Below the pieces are notes generated by a model. The model was given only the letters and a program-made list of their open reading frames with translations. It did not search any database and was not told the DNA's origin. Source: BOG-932 sp965276835 (GTDB taxonomy: Bacteria; Pseudomonadota; Alphaproteobacteria; BOG-932; Roseiterribacteraceae). Taken from it: 64,000 bases of DNA. This document shows positions 17,236 through 25,545 of the stretch, in pieces (positions within the stretch are counted from its first letter, which is position 1; each line of letters starts with the position of its first letter). Where the stretch lies: positions 1,488,001 through 1,552,000 of the forward strand of contig OZ255631.1 in the NCBI GenBank assembly GCA_965276835.1. The letters are read 5' to 3'. Position numbers and translations under genes: made by a program.

Positions 17236-18042
17236 TCAGCGATTATTGGCGCGTGCCGCATAGAGGTTCTCGGCATATCCCTGGCGCGAGGTTGTCCTGT
17301 TGGGGCGGATTTCCAGGAAGTCGTAGGCGGTTCCGGGCGGCAGCTCGAAACAGGCTGCGATCGCCTCCCCCACCGGCTCGGCCGCCATGGTTCCGTCGAA
17401 ATTCGGCGCTCGGCGCAGCCATTCACCGAAGGCCACCGCGGCCACCTCCGGCGCCCAGCCCGAGCCGAACGACGTTTCGGTCGCCCCCGGACTCAAGACA
17501 GTCACCCCGATATTGTCGCCTTTCACCTCGTCGCGCAGGTCGACACTGAAGCGCTCCAGCGCCGCCTTGGTCGCCGAGTAGATCGATATATAAGCGAACT
17601 CGTCCAAGTGGCGGACCGACGCCGAACCGATATTGACGATCCGCCCGCCGCCCCGCTTGCGGAAGATCGGGATCACCGCCTGGCAGGCATAGATCGCGGC
17701 CAGGATGTTGGTGTTGAATTGCACCGCCACGTCTTCCGGCCTTAGCCCTTCGATACTGCTGGCCAAGGACAGGCCGGCATTGTTAACGATGCCGTCGAGC
17801 CCACCCAGCGTTGAGACAGCGCCATGGATTGCGTCGAGCAGGGCGTCGCGATCCTGAATGTCGACGCTCAATCCGATTGCGCCGTTCCCGATTTCGTCGG
17901 CGGCCAAATCGAGCGCTGCCAGGTCGCGGCCGAACAATGCAACACGCCCGCCCCTTCTACCGATGGACTTAGCTGCCGCCAGCCCGATGCCGCGCGAGGC
18001 GCCGGTGACGATGAATGTCTTACCTTCTAAAGAATTTGTCAT
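17236..18042 (-). CDS. Short-chain dehydrogenase/reductase
   Basis: 268-residue classical SDR. TGASRGIG (about 13-20) is the dinucleotide-binding loop, NNAG at about 88 is the structural motif, and YSATK gives the catalytic Tyr and Lys with Ser in NIGSASV. LSPGATET follows the active site. Asp or Arg at the end of beta-2 (FGRD) suggests a preference for NADP, uncertain. The ATG overlaps the aldehyde dehydrogenase stop by 4 bases (18039-18042), so this is the last gene of a three-gene operon of sequential oxidations. Substrate unknown. Confidence 0.88.
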   Translation of the reverse strand: MTNSLEGKTFIVTGASRGIGLAAAKSIGRRGGRVALFGRDLAALDLAADEIGNGAIGLSVDIQDRDALLDAIHGAVSTLGGLDGIVNNAGLSLASSIEGLRPEDVAVQFNTNILAAIYACQAVIPIFRKRGGGRIVNIGSASVRHLDEFAYISIYSATKAALERFSVDLRDEVKGDNIGVTVLSPGATETSFGSGWAPEVAAVAFGEWLRRAPNFDGTMAAEPVGEAIAACFELPPGTAYDFLEIRPNRTTSRQGYAENLYAARANNR

Positions 18043-19499
18043 GCCGGCACCGCCACGGACTTAGTCTCGAGATATTCTTCAAAGCCTTCGCGGCCCATTT
18101 CGCGGCCTATACCGCTTTGCTTGTAGCCGCCGAACGGCGTGTCGGCGGCGAAGTAGTTCCCGCCGTTAACCGAGTAGGTCCCTGTGCGGATGCGCCGGGC
18201 GATCCTGAGACCGCGCTCGGTCGATGACGTGGCGACGCCTCCCGACAGGCCAAATGGCGAATCGTTGGCGATGCGGATCGCGTCCTCCTCGTCCTCATAC
18301 GGGACCACAACCAGCACAGGCCCGAATATCTCTTCCTGGGCAATGCGCATCTTATTATTTACATCCGCGAAGACCGTGGGCTGCACGTAAAAACCGCTTT
18401 TCCCCGCAGGAACGCTCCCGCCGGTGACCAGGCGAGCGCCCTCCTCCTTGCCGATGCGGACATAATCCAGCACCCGTTCCCGCTGGCGGGCAGAAATCAG
18501 TGGGCCCATGATTTGGCTGGGATCGGTCGGATCGGTAAAATGCATCGCCTCGAATGCGGTCTTCAGCATGCCGACCGCCTCCTCATAGCGGTTGCGTGGA
18601 ACGAGCAGACGGGTCAAGGACGCGCATCCCTGGCCGGCGTGATAGAGCACGAAGAATGCGCAAGTCGGGACCACCTTGGCGAAATCCGCATCGTCTAGAA
18701 TGATGAATGCCGACTTGCCGCCCAATTCCAGGAACACCTTTTTGATCTGTTCCGAGGCGACCGCCATGATCCGCTTGCCAACACCGGTGGAGCCGGTGAA
18801 GGAGATCATGTCGACGCGCGGATCGATCACCAGCTGCTCGCCGACCGAGGCCGGATTGGCACTGGTGACAACATTGAAGACGCCCGGCGGCATGTCCGTC
18901 TTGTCGGCTATTTCTGCCAGAATGGTTGCGAGCCACGGGGTCTCGGGCGCCGGTTTCAGGATAACGGTGCAGCCGGCGGCCAAGGCGGGGAAGCATTTCG
19001 CCAGATTGATCTGGAAAGGCACGTTCCAAGGCGTGATCGCGCCGACGACGCCGGCCGCCTCTTTCCAGACATAGCGCTTGCTGGGGACGCCCATAGTGTT
19101 GGCGACCGGCAGTTCGCGGTCGAACTCGAAACTCTCCAGCGTTTCCAGCACGAAATCGGTGAAGCTGATCGGCGCGTCGCATTGCGGTCCCGGTAGACAG
19201 CCCAGCGGCGACCCCACCTCGGCGACCGCGAGCGCTTTGATCCGGTCCCGGTTTGCATGAAGTCCGTCGCGAAACTGCTTCAACACACGCAGGCGAAATT
19301 CACGATCCGTCGGCCAGACCGACAGGTCGAAAGCACGGCGGGCGGCGGCAATCGCCTCCTCCATATCATCCTTCGAGGCGTCGGCCGCGGTGCCGATCAC
19401 CTCGCCGGTCGCTGGAGCAATGTTGTCGAAGGTCTTGCCGCTGATCGCAGGGCGGAACTTGCCGTCGATATAGAGCTGCGACCGTTCGGGATCCATCAT
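18039..19499 (-). CDS. Aldehyde dehydrogenase
   Basis: 486-residue NAD(P)-dependent aldehyde dehydrogenase. ITPWNVPFQINLAK, FTGSTGVGKRI and LELGGKSAFIILDDAD (general-base Glu) are present, and AGQGCASLTRLLVP gives the catalytic Cys. APFGGYKQSG-like DTPFGGYKQSGIGREMG lies near the C-terminus. Start is MMDPERSQ; either of two adjacent ATGs fits. The gene lies 2 bases downstream of the dehydrogenase at 19502 and overlaps the SDR by 4 bases. The likely role is to oxidise an aldehyde made by one of its operon partners; the substrate is not known. Confidence 0.93.
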   Translation of the reverse strand: MMDPERSQLYIDGKFRPAISGKTFDNIAPATGEVIGTAADASKDDMEEAIAAARRAFDLSVWPTDREFRLRVLKQFRDGLHANRDRIKALAVAEVGSPLGCLPGPQCDAPISFTDFVLETLESFEFDRELPVANTMGVPSKRYVWKEAAGVVGAITPWNVPFQINLAKCFPALAAGCTVILKPAPETPWLATILAEIADKTDMPPGVFNVVTSANPASVGEQLVIDPRVDMISFTGSTGVGKRIMAVASEQIKKVFLELGGKSAFIILDDADFAKVVPTCAFFVLYHAGQGCASLTRLLVPRNRYEEAVGMLKTAFEAMHFTDPTDPSQIMGPLISARQRERVLDYVRIGKEEGARLVTGGSVPAGKSGFYVQPTVFADVNNKMRIAQEEIFGPVLVVVPYEDEEDAIRIANDSPFGLSGGVATSSTERGLRIARRIRTGTYSVNGGNYFAADTPFGGYKQSGIGREMGREGFEEYLETKSVAVPA

Positions 19500-19501
19500 G
19501 T

Positions 19502-20341
19502 TCAGCGGCTCCTCAGACCTTCGCGAATGATCTGGCGGATCGTTTCAGTCCCCTTGAGCTCGATGCCGACGTCCTTTGCGAAGGCGAGCGCGAAATCGAG
19601 ATCCTTCTCGGCTAGACCGGCCGTCGAATCCTTATGACGAAGATAGGCCTCCGACCCCATCCGCGCCGCGCCGGTGGCGCAGAAATCAAGATACCCCCCC
19701 ATCGCGGTCGTGAGGTTGCCATTATTGGCCATCACCTCGCGCAACACCTTCTCGTCCAACCCGCCGGCGATGGCGAGCCCGACGCCCTCAATCGCCGCCT
19801 GCAGCTGCATATAGGTGACGAGGTTGTTGCAGAGCTTGAGCGCCATTCCCATGCCGGTCCCCCCAGCGTGGATAATGGTGCCGGAAAAGGCTTCGACCAT
19901 GACCTTGAGCCGCGCCACCTGATCGGCTTCGCCGCCGATCATAGTCACCAGCTTCTTCGCCGCCGCCCCCATCGCGCCGCCCGAGACTCCAGCATCCAAC
20001 ACATGGACACCCTTGGCCTTCGCGATTTCAGCCAAGGTCCTTACAGTCGCGGGACGCACCGTACTGTGAACAGCGATGATCGTGTCCGGCCGCATAGTCT
20101 GTAGCAGCCCGTCCGGCCCAGTCACAACCGCCGTTACGTCTGCATCGTGCCGCACGCAAATCCCGACTTGCTCGACGTCGCGGCCGAGCTCCGCCGGCGT
20201 CGTAGCGATCTTTGCTTTGTCGGCAAAGGGCTCGGTCGCCGCGGGCGACACGTCGAAGACGGTCAGCTCGAAGGGCGGCTTGGCCAGCTGTTCCGCCATG
20301 GGCTTGCCGATATTGCCCACGCCAATAAATCCAACCTTCAT
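19502..20341 (-). CDS. Beta-hydroxyacid dehydrogenase (3-hydroxyisobutyrate dehydrogenase family)
   Basis: 279-residue NAD(P)-dependent beta-hydroxyacid dehydrogenase. The Rossmann start is MKVGFIGVGNIGKPMAEQL, the substrate loop is DAGVSGGAMGAA, and the catalytic lysine region is KLCNNLVTYMQL. The ATG at 20341 is chosen because GGAGG lies 7 bases upstream; 4 residues upstream would also be in frame. It is the first gene of the operon with the aldehyde dehydrogenase and SDR. The family oxidises small 3-hydroxyacids or reduces semialdehydes, so the pair with an aldehyde dehydrogenase is natural; the substrate is not assigned. Confidence 0.9.
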   Translation of the reverse strand: MKVGFIGVGNIGKPMAEQLAKPPFELTVFDVSPAATEPFADKAKIATTPAELGRDVEQVGICVRHDADVTAVVTGPDGLLQTMRPDTIIAVHSTVRPATVRTLAEIAKAKGVHVLDAGVSGGAMGAAAKKLVTMIGGEADQVARLKVMVEAFSGTIIHAGGTGMGMALKLCNNLVTYMQLQAAIEGVGLAIAGGLDEKVLREVMANNGNLTTAMGGYLDFCATGAARMGSEAYLRHKDSTAGLAEKDLDFALAFAKDVGIELKGTETIRQIIREGLRSR

Positions 20342-20598
20342 GGATGCCTCCAATCAATCCCTCACAAGCCGGAAAGGGCGATCCGTTCAACGATAATCGG
20401 ATGATGAGGGGACGCCGATTCAGCGGACGGACAGCACAGCGCCCGGAGATGGACTCTAGGTCGGGGGCAACGAAAATTTGCTCTCTTTTAGAGACGGAAA
20501 GACTGGGCTTTTTGGGTCACAAACCTACGCCTCGGTGGACCCGCGACCGCCATTGGCGACTTCGACACACAGGCCGACGGCAGTGGCTCAGCCGCTGC

Positions 20599-21009
20599 TT
20601 ACCGCGCGGGAGTCGCAAGCGATGCAAGGGCCGTCAGAGCGCGCGCACGATAACGGTCAGCCAGCTCCGTCCTATGCGAGTGGTAGAACCCAAGCGCCGT
20701 CGGCATATCTCCAGCTGCATCGATCGCACTTTGCTTGAGGATCGCTGCGGCGACGACGGCATTCGCGCAACCATCGTCCCTGAGCCGGACAAGCGCTTCC
20801 GTCGTCGCAATCCCCCAAAAGCGACCGGCCGCGCTCCCCCACGTCGTGTTGATTTGAAAGGGCCCAAGATCGCGTGTCCCGTTACGGTCTTGGACTACCT
20901 GACCGACCTGACCGCCTTCGACGGCCAGGATCGCGTAGAGATATTCGGTCGGAAGCTGATAGGCGTGCGCGGCCGCCGCCAGACAGACCGCCGTCAAGGG
21001 TAGCAGCAC
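20599..21009 (-). CDS. pilT: Lytic transglycosylase of the pilus operon (R64 PilT-like)
   Basis: 136-residue secreted transglycosylase that should open peptidoglycan for pilus assembly. A signal peptide covers about 1-16 (VCLAAAAHA). The SLT-fold motif has catalytic Glu31 in LAVEGG, then RDLGPFQINTTWG. The start is GTG at 21009 with a GAGAGA-like site. It is the last gene of the minus-strand pilus operon and lies 4 bases after the repeat-protein gene. The symbol follows the R64 scheme, in which PilT is a transglycosylase, not the retraction ATPase of the same name. Confidence 0.82.
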   Translation of the reverse strand: MLLPLTAVCLAAAAHAYQLPTEYLYAILAVEGGQVGQVVQDRNGTRDLGPFQINTTWGSAAGRFWGIATTEALVRLRDDGCANAVVAAAILKQSAIDAAGDMPTALGFYHSHRTELADRYRARALTALASLATPAR

Positions 21010-21013
21010 TCTC

Positions 21014-21820
21014 TCAGTGCCCGTTCTGAATGCATTCGTAGAAGAACGCGTTGTTCGTCGAGTCTACGTTCAGGTCATAAAAAACCAGGTGGTATCCGCC
21101 GTCACAGTAAAAGCTCGAACCATCCCCGGACGAACCGCGCTGGTGCAAAATACCCACGTCCGTGCTCGCGGCATAGTTTGTCGAGGCAGCAGTCGTCGAG
21201 GACGCGGCGTTTCCGTTAAAGGTCGCATTGGCACCTCCCCATCGGCCGTCATAAGTGTTCGCGTAGACTGCGGTGTCGGTAAACAAACCTCCCACCCCAT
21301 AGACATAGCCGCTGCTCGAGACGATGTTGCCGTTAATATTGATACTCGATGCGTTGTCGATGCTCCCGACAATCTGCGATCCGTCGAGATTTCCGGTAAT
21401 CGACCTGACCGAGCTCACACAACCCAGAACGCCTCTCGTCACGCTAAGGGCGGTGCCCGCCGGGCAATTATTTCCGGCAGTGAGTCCGGCAGCCTGCGCG
21501 GCGGTACCCGCGCTCGTCGCATAGTCTGCTGAACCCGCGCTTGTCGCGGTTGTGGCACTCGTGGCCGTCTTTGCCGACCCAGCCGAGACGGCATAGGTCG
21601 CGTTGGTCGCCGACGTCGCCGAGCCCGCGCTCGTCGCATACCCGGTCGATCCCGCTGTCGTCGCATAATTGGCGGTCTGCGCCGACGCTGCGGAAACCGC
21701 CTGCTGGGCGTTCGGCAGAGTGAAGCCCGTGGCGTGCGGCTTGTAGTTCGTGGCATCGCCGAGAGCGGTGCCGGCAAGTAGCGCAAGACCGAGTGCCGAA
21801 AGACGGAAAGTGCGGATCAT
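21014..21820 (-). CDS. Secreted Ala/Ser/Thr-repeat protein, possible pilus tip adhesin
   Basis: 268 residues, beginning with a signal peptide (about 1-21, LSALGLALLAGTALG). Residues 37-112 are a repeat-rich block built of short units such as YATSAGSA, YATTAGS and TATSAGSA, with Ala every third or fourth residue. This resembles the trimeric fibre segments of phage tail fibres. A Cys-containing C-terminal domain rich in Gly, Asn and Tyr follows (about 113-268), with a final YECIQNGH. The ATG at 21820 has an AAGGAG site. It lies between the pilV-like gene and the transglycosylase, so it is probably a second tip or surface component of the pilus; no family is recognised. Confidence 0.7.
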   Translation of the reverse strand: MIRTFRLSALGLALLAGTALGDATNYKPHATGFTLPNAQQAVSAASAQTANYATTAGSTGYATSAGSATSATNATYAVSAGSAKTATSATTATSAGSADYATSAGTAAQAAGLTAGNNCPAGTALSVTRGVLGCVSSVRSITGNLDGSQIVGSIDNASSININGNIVSSSGYVYGVGGLFTDTAVYANTYDGRWGGANATFNGNAASSTTAASTNYAASTDVGILHQRGSSGDGSSFYCDGGYHLVFYDLNVDSTNNAFFYECIQNGH

Positions 21821-21837
21821 TGAGTTGCTCCTTCTGC

Positions 21838-22833
21838 TCAAGTGCATTTTGCGAGTGCGAGAATCTGGCCGTAGGTCGCGTTTGGGTTGACCTGTGTGAT
21901 TCCGGTGCCGGCTGCGTTCTGCGTGGTCACGACAAGATGGACCGTCCAAGTCGTCCCATTGTCGACCGCATAGGTCTGGACACCGATGAGCGGCAGGCCG
22001 GCGCCGTTGTCCGAAAACGCGGCCGGCGACGTGAATATCTGCGGGCTTCCGTTTGGGCAGGTGGGTTTGGTGACGACCATGCCATCTGCGCCCTGGAAGG
22101 CATCCTGAATCGCCTGCCCCATCCAGCGTTTCTTCGTCGACGAATAGACATCGTCGGTATTCTGAATGTCGTTGCCGCCCATATAGAGCGTCGTGCTCAT
22201 CGTGTTGGGGCCGGTACCGGCCCCGGGAACCGGATTGGTAAACAGGTAAGGCGGGACAATCTGACTACCATCCAGAAACAGAGCCGCACCGATATGACCC
22301 GGCGCCGGCGGGCACGCTGTTCCTGAGAAGCTCGCCAGCGTGACTTTCAGTCCGCCGTTCGCGCCGATCGCCATCGTTCTGCTGGTCGAGAGCACTCCAA
22401 CCGCAGGTATGCCGCCGCCTTTGATGGGGCCTCCAGCAAGTTCGATGAGATGGCGTGTTGGCTGATCGGAGATCGCGATCCCGCCGCAGGTCATGACCAA
22501 GGCCTGGAGCTGCGTGGCGCTGGCCTGATGGACGATCAGCACATGGCTTTGGCCGTAGCCGTTGGAATCGACGAAACTCGGGTCAAGCGCGCCTGCCGCT
22601 TTGAGCGTTGCTGCGGAGATCTGCACATTCCCAGAAGCTGTCGCCGCCAGGACCGCGGTGAAGGTCGCCGGGACTGAGAGATACGCGTTTGCCGCTTGAG
22701 CGAAGTTCTGCACCTGGTAGGCGTTGGGCGCATCCAGCAGCTGGCGGGAATTCCGTTGAATCTGCGGCGCCGCGAAAAGCACACCGAGAAGACTGAGGAA
22801 GATGGCAAGGCCGGCGCCGACGAGATCGCGCAT
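21838..22833 (-). CDS. pilV: PilV-like minor pilin / tip adhesin
   Basis: 331 residues. The N-terminus MRDLVGAGLAIFLSLLGVLFAA is a prepilin-like leader nearly identical to those of the two pilins upstream. A pilin-like helix and then a large secreted domain follow, with GTG-rich loops and two Cys pairs (TCGG, TACPP, PTCPNGS, LAKCT). This order matches PilV of R64-type thin pili, which sits at the tip and recognises the recipient cell. No shufflon repeats or recombinase gene are seen after it. The ATG at 22833 follows GGGAGGG and is 5 bases after the pilM-like stop. Confidence 0.75.
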   Translation of the reverse strand: MRDLVGAGLAIFLSLLGVLFAAPQIQRNSRQLLDAPNAYQVQNFAQAANAYLSVPATFTAVLAATASGNVQISAATLKAAGALDPSFVDSNGYGQSHVLIVHQASATQLQALVMTCGGIAISDQPTRHLIELAGGPIKGGGIPAVGVLSTSRTMAIGANGGLKVTLASFSGTACPPAPGHIGAALFLDGSQIVPPYLFTNPVPGAGTGPNTMSTTLYMGGNDIQNTDDVYSSTKKRWMGQAIQDAFQGADGMVVTKPTCPNGSPQIFTSPAAFSDNGAGLPLIGVQTYAVDNGTTWTVHLVVTTQNAAGTGITQVNPNATYGQILALAKCT

Positions 22834-22838
22834 GGTCC

Positions 22839-23291
22839 CTACCCTCCCGCCTGGCTTGCGATCGCCGGGCTCCGGTCGGGGATCGTGCAAGGGAGCGGCA
22901 GGGATGCGCCCGTGAACGCGTTGATCAAAGCACTGCCGACGCTCTGTCCAGTGAGTGGGTAGCCACCCCAGAGCCGAGCCATTGCTGCTGCAACCGACGG
23001 CTTCGAAACGGTCGGTTGGACTGTGACGTAAGTCGCCACCACCCGGCCGTGGGCGCAGGCAGCGATTCCGGATGTCGACCATCCTGCCGGCAGCGTCAGT
23101 CCGGTCAGGATGCCACTCGCACCCGGATTCGCCAGGACGTAGGCGATAGCAGCCTGATGATAGATCAGGGCGTCTTCGGCCAAGCCATCGGCGGCATTTT
23201 CAGCCGCCACCCGGTTGCCTGGATCGGACGGTCCGGTCCAGGGCATTAGCATTGCCAGGATGAGCAGCAGGGGACCGATCTGGTACATCAT
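22839..23291 (-). CDS. pilM: PilM-like pilus protein
   Basis: 150 residues with one N-terminal membrane segment (MMYQIGPLLLILAMLMPW), then a periplasmic domain with ALIYHQAAIAYVLANPGASG and a C-terminal half rich in Ala and Gly. This matches the PilM family of R64-type pilus operons, whose role is unclear. The start overlaps the pilin stop by 4 bases (ATGA at 23288-23291). In R64 pilM lies between pilL and pilN; here it follows the pilins. Confidence 0.65.
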   Translation of the reverse strand: MMYQIGPLLLILAMLMPWTGPSDPGNRVAAENAADGLAEDALIYHQAAIAYVLANPGASGILTGLTLPAGWSTSGIAACAHGRVVATYVTVQPTVSKPSVAAAMARLWGGYPLTGQSVGSALINAFTGASLPLPCTIPDRSPAIASQAGG

Positions 23292-23797
23292 CCGGCCACC
23301 ACGAAGCGGACAACCATCGTGCCCGTGCAGACGGCGGCGGCCGTCGCGGCGCTGACCGGCAGCGCATTGACGGTAGCCGCCGACAATCCGGCCGGCGATG
23401 AGGCGACGGCTATACCGGTGACGCCCGAACTCACCGGTGTTTTGACAACCAACCTGGCACATGATGTCGGATCGACATTGGTGTAATCGGCAAAGAAGTT
23501 GGCGTTATTGCCGGTCAGCGCAATCGTGCCCTTCCATTGATTGGCGGTCGCAGTCCCCGTCAGCGCTTGGAGCGGCAGGAGCGCCAGTGCCTTGATCTGG
23601 GCGAAGGAAAAGGCGGCCGAGCCGTAGCCGCCGTTCTGCAGGGCGTAGCTCTGCAATTCCGTCCGGGCCTGTTGTAGTTCGAGAAAGGTCTCCTGAATTT
23701 GGCTACTCGAATTGGACGAGCCGAAGATCCCGAAAGCGAAGAAGATTCCGATGACACCGAGGAAAAGGGCGAGGCCGACGCCGATGAGTTCGCGCAT
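23288..23797 (-). CDS. pilS: Type IVb prepilin, second of a tandem pair
   Basis: 169-residue prepilin. The leader MRELIGVGLALFLGVIGIFFAFGIFG is followed by the pilin helix (QIQETFLELQQARTELQSYA) and a globular domain with a C-terminal disulfide candidate (SCARLV...VCTGTM). About 60 percent identical to the upstream pilin by eye. The leader is very short, and the position five residues after the glycine is not Glu, unlike class IVa pilins. It lies 80 bases after the first pilin, behind a strong hairpin, so it is probably made in smaller amount. Confidence 0.85.
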   Translation of the reverse strand: MRELIGVGLALFLGVIGIFFAFGIFGSSNSSSQIQETFLELQQARTELQSYALQNGGYGSAAFSFAQIKALALLPLQALTGTATANQWKGTIALTGNNANFFADYTNVDPTSCARLVVKTPVSSGVTGIAVASSPAGLSAATVNALPVSAATAAAVCTGTMVVRFVVAG

Positions 23798-23828
23798 AAA
23801 TCAAACTCGAGGTTGGTTGAGGGGAAAG

Positions 23829-23859
23829 CCGCCGTCCGAGCCGATCGCCCGGACGGCGG
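23829..23859 (-). terminator. Hairpin between the tandem pilin genes
   Basis: CCGCCGTCCG (23829-23838) and CGGACGGCGG (23850-23859) make a perfect 10-bp stem with an 11-base loop, lying between the stop of pilin 1 (23878) and the start of pilin 2 (23797). It is followed on the minus strand by CTTTCCCC. Such hairpins after major pilin genes usually cause partial termination or protect the upstream message. Confidence 0.6.
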
Positions 23860-23877
23860 TCAAGCCGATCTTGCCGC

Positions 23878-24390
23878 CTATCCTTGGATGACGAAGCGAA
23901 CGGCGTTGGTGGCACCGGCGCATGCGGTCGTGCCGGTCGCGGCAGAGATCGGCAGCGCGTTGACGGTCGCCGCGGCCAATCCGGCGACCGTGGCTGCCAC
24001 CGCGATGCCGGTGATCCCGGCATTGGCAGGGGTCTTGGTGATCAGTTTCGTGCAGGAAGACGGATCGATATTGGCGTAGTCGGCAAAGAAATTGGCGGTA
24101 TTGCCGGTCAGCGCGATCGGGCCTTTCCACTGATCCGTTGCCGTCCCGCCGGCCAGCGCCGTCGAAGGGAGCAGTTGCAGGGCGACGATCTGGGGATTGG
24201 TGAAAGCGGCGCTCCCGTAACCGCCATTCTGATTGGCGTAGGCGGACAGTTCGGTGCGCGCCTGTTGTATCTCGAGGAAAGTCTCCTGGATCTGACTGTT
24301 ACTATTGGCCGAGCCGAAATATCCGAAAGCATAGAAGATCCCGATCACGCCCAAAAACAGGGCGAGGCCGACACCGATGAGGTCGCGCAT
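23878..24390 (-). CDS. pilS: Type IVb prepilin, first of a tandem pair
   Basis: 170-residue prepilin and probably the major subunit. Leader MRDLIGVGLALFLGVIGIFYAFGYFG, helix IQETFLEIQQARTELSAYANQNGG, globular domain with Cys pair (SSCTKL...TACAGATNAV). It lies 12 bases after pilR and is followed by the hairpin at 23829. The lack of the classical Gly-Phe-x4-Glu leader suggests a type IVb pilin with a specialised or distant peptidase; none is encoded in this cluster. Confidence 0.88.
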   Translation of the reverse strand: MRDLIGVGLALFLGVIGIFYAFGYFGSANSNSQIQETFLEIQQARTELSAYANQNGGYGSAAFTNPQIVALQLLPSTALAGGTATDQWKGPIALTGNTANFFADYANIDPSSCTKLITKTPANAGITGIAVAATVAGLAAATVNALPISAATGTTACAGATNAVRFVIQG

Positions 24391-24402
24391 GTTGAAGGTT
24401 CC

Positions 24403-25545
24403 CTAGGAGGCAGTGGTGGATTGGACGAGGTCCGACATCTGGTTGGTCGCCTCCAGGAACCAGAAGATGACGGCAAATACGGCGATCTGCACGGCATAGG
24501 AGATGGCGGTTGAAAGCTGCTTGAGGCTCGCATCCAGCCGCTGGGTCGACGTCTCGGCCAGTTGCGCAAGCGCGTCGCCTGGCCGGTCAGAAAGAATAAA
24601 ATGGCGGATGAGCTTAATGGTGCGTGGATCCGGCCAGTCGAAGCCGCTTGCGGCCAGCGCTTCGCCCAGATAGGCATCGTCGCGGACCAGGACCGCGCGC
24701 AGGCGCTCCGCCACGTAAGGCGGGGATCGGCGCTCCAGCATCTCGAGCGCGTCGCGCAAGGAAACGCCGGCTTTCAGCAGCGCGGATAACGACAGGAGAA
24801 ATCCGAGGCCGGTCCAACTTTTATAGACGTCAAACAGCGGCAGCGTGTCGGCCAGTTTGCGAGACGTGCCGGTCCAGATCGGCAGAAGCCGCGCGATCAC
24901 GACCGGCAGGATCGTGATCGCGACGAGAAGATAAGGGCCGAATGCGCCGAAGAAATCAGAGGCGCCTTTGAGGTCGGCCGCCGCGCCCTCAAGCACGACG
25001 CCCTGCGGAAGTGCCGCGAACAATGTCGGAAAGAGGCTCTCCGACAGATACCAGAAGCCGGCGACGAACAGCGCCGCTGCGCCGAACAAAGGCAGCAACG
25101 CTCGCCGCAGCGATTTCTTCCATGCGGTCTGGCGTGCCGACAGCGCAGCCAGGTCGCGCAGGCCTTGGCCGGTCAGTCCCGACTCCGCCAGAGCGGCGAA
25201 GATCATGGCTTCGTCATGCGGCAGCCAATCGGCCATCACCGTGCCGAAACGTTCGCCCCGGTCGAGGATCCGATGAAGCCAGCTCGGCACGGCTGTCGCG
25301 AGGGGGCGCGACCAATGCATCAGGGGGATGCGACCCTCAATCTCGATCGCCCGGATCTCGGCAAGCGCCTCGGGCTGCCGCACCGCGCGGTCGAGATAGG
25401 TGGCCAAGATGTCATAGAAATCGAGCCGCTCAGGGCCGGAAAACAGCAGTCTTGCCATAGCGATGCGCCAGGCCGGCAAATGGCCGCCGAACCGGGCCAG
25501 CCCGTCGATATTGGCGACTTCGAGCCGATCCTCGCGCGCTGTCAC
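24403..25545 (-). CDS. pilR: PilR, inner-membrane platform protein (GspF family)
   Basis: 380-residue T4P/T2SS F-family platform protein. Start is GTG at 25545, overlapping the pilQ stop by 4 bases, which removes a long non-coding extension of the frame. Two T2SSF repeats are visible: the first around ILATYLDRAVRQP to FAALAESGLTGQGLRDLA, the second around SLSALLKAGVSLRDALEMLERRSPP. Three membrane segments lie at about 125-150, 185-210 and 345-365. It couples the PilQ ATPase to the pilus fibre. Confidence 0.88.
   Translation of the reverse strand: MTAREDRLEVANIDGLARFGGHLPAWRIAMARLLFSGPERLDFYDILATYLDRAVRQPEALAEIRAIEIEGRIPLMHWSRPLATAVPSWLHRILDRGERFGTVMADWLPHDEAMIFAALAESGLTGQGLRDLAALSARQTAWKKSLRRALLPLFGAAALFVAGFWYLSESLFPTLFAALPQGVVLEGAAADLKGASDFFGAFGPYLLVAITILPVVIARLLPIWTGTSRKLADTLPLFDVYKSWTGLGFLLSLSALLKAGVSLRDALEMLERRSPPYVAERLRAVLVRDDAYLGEALAASGFDWPDPRTIKLIRHFILSDRPGDALAQLAETSTQRLDASLKQLSTAISYAVQIAVFAVIFWFLEATNQMSDLVQSTTAS

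Noticed and set aside
21838..22833. Possible shufflon at the pilV-like 3' end
   Set aside because: No inverted 19-base sfx-like repeats, no partial alternative C-termini and no recombinase gene were seen.
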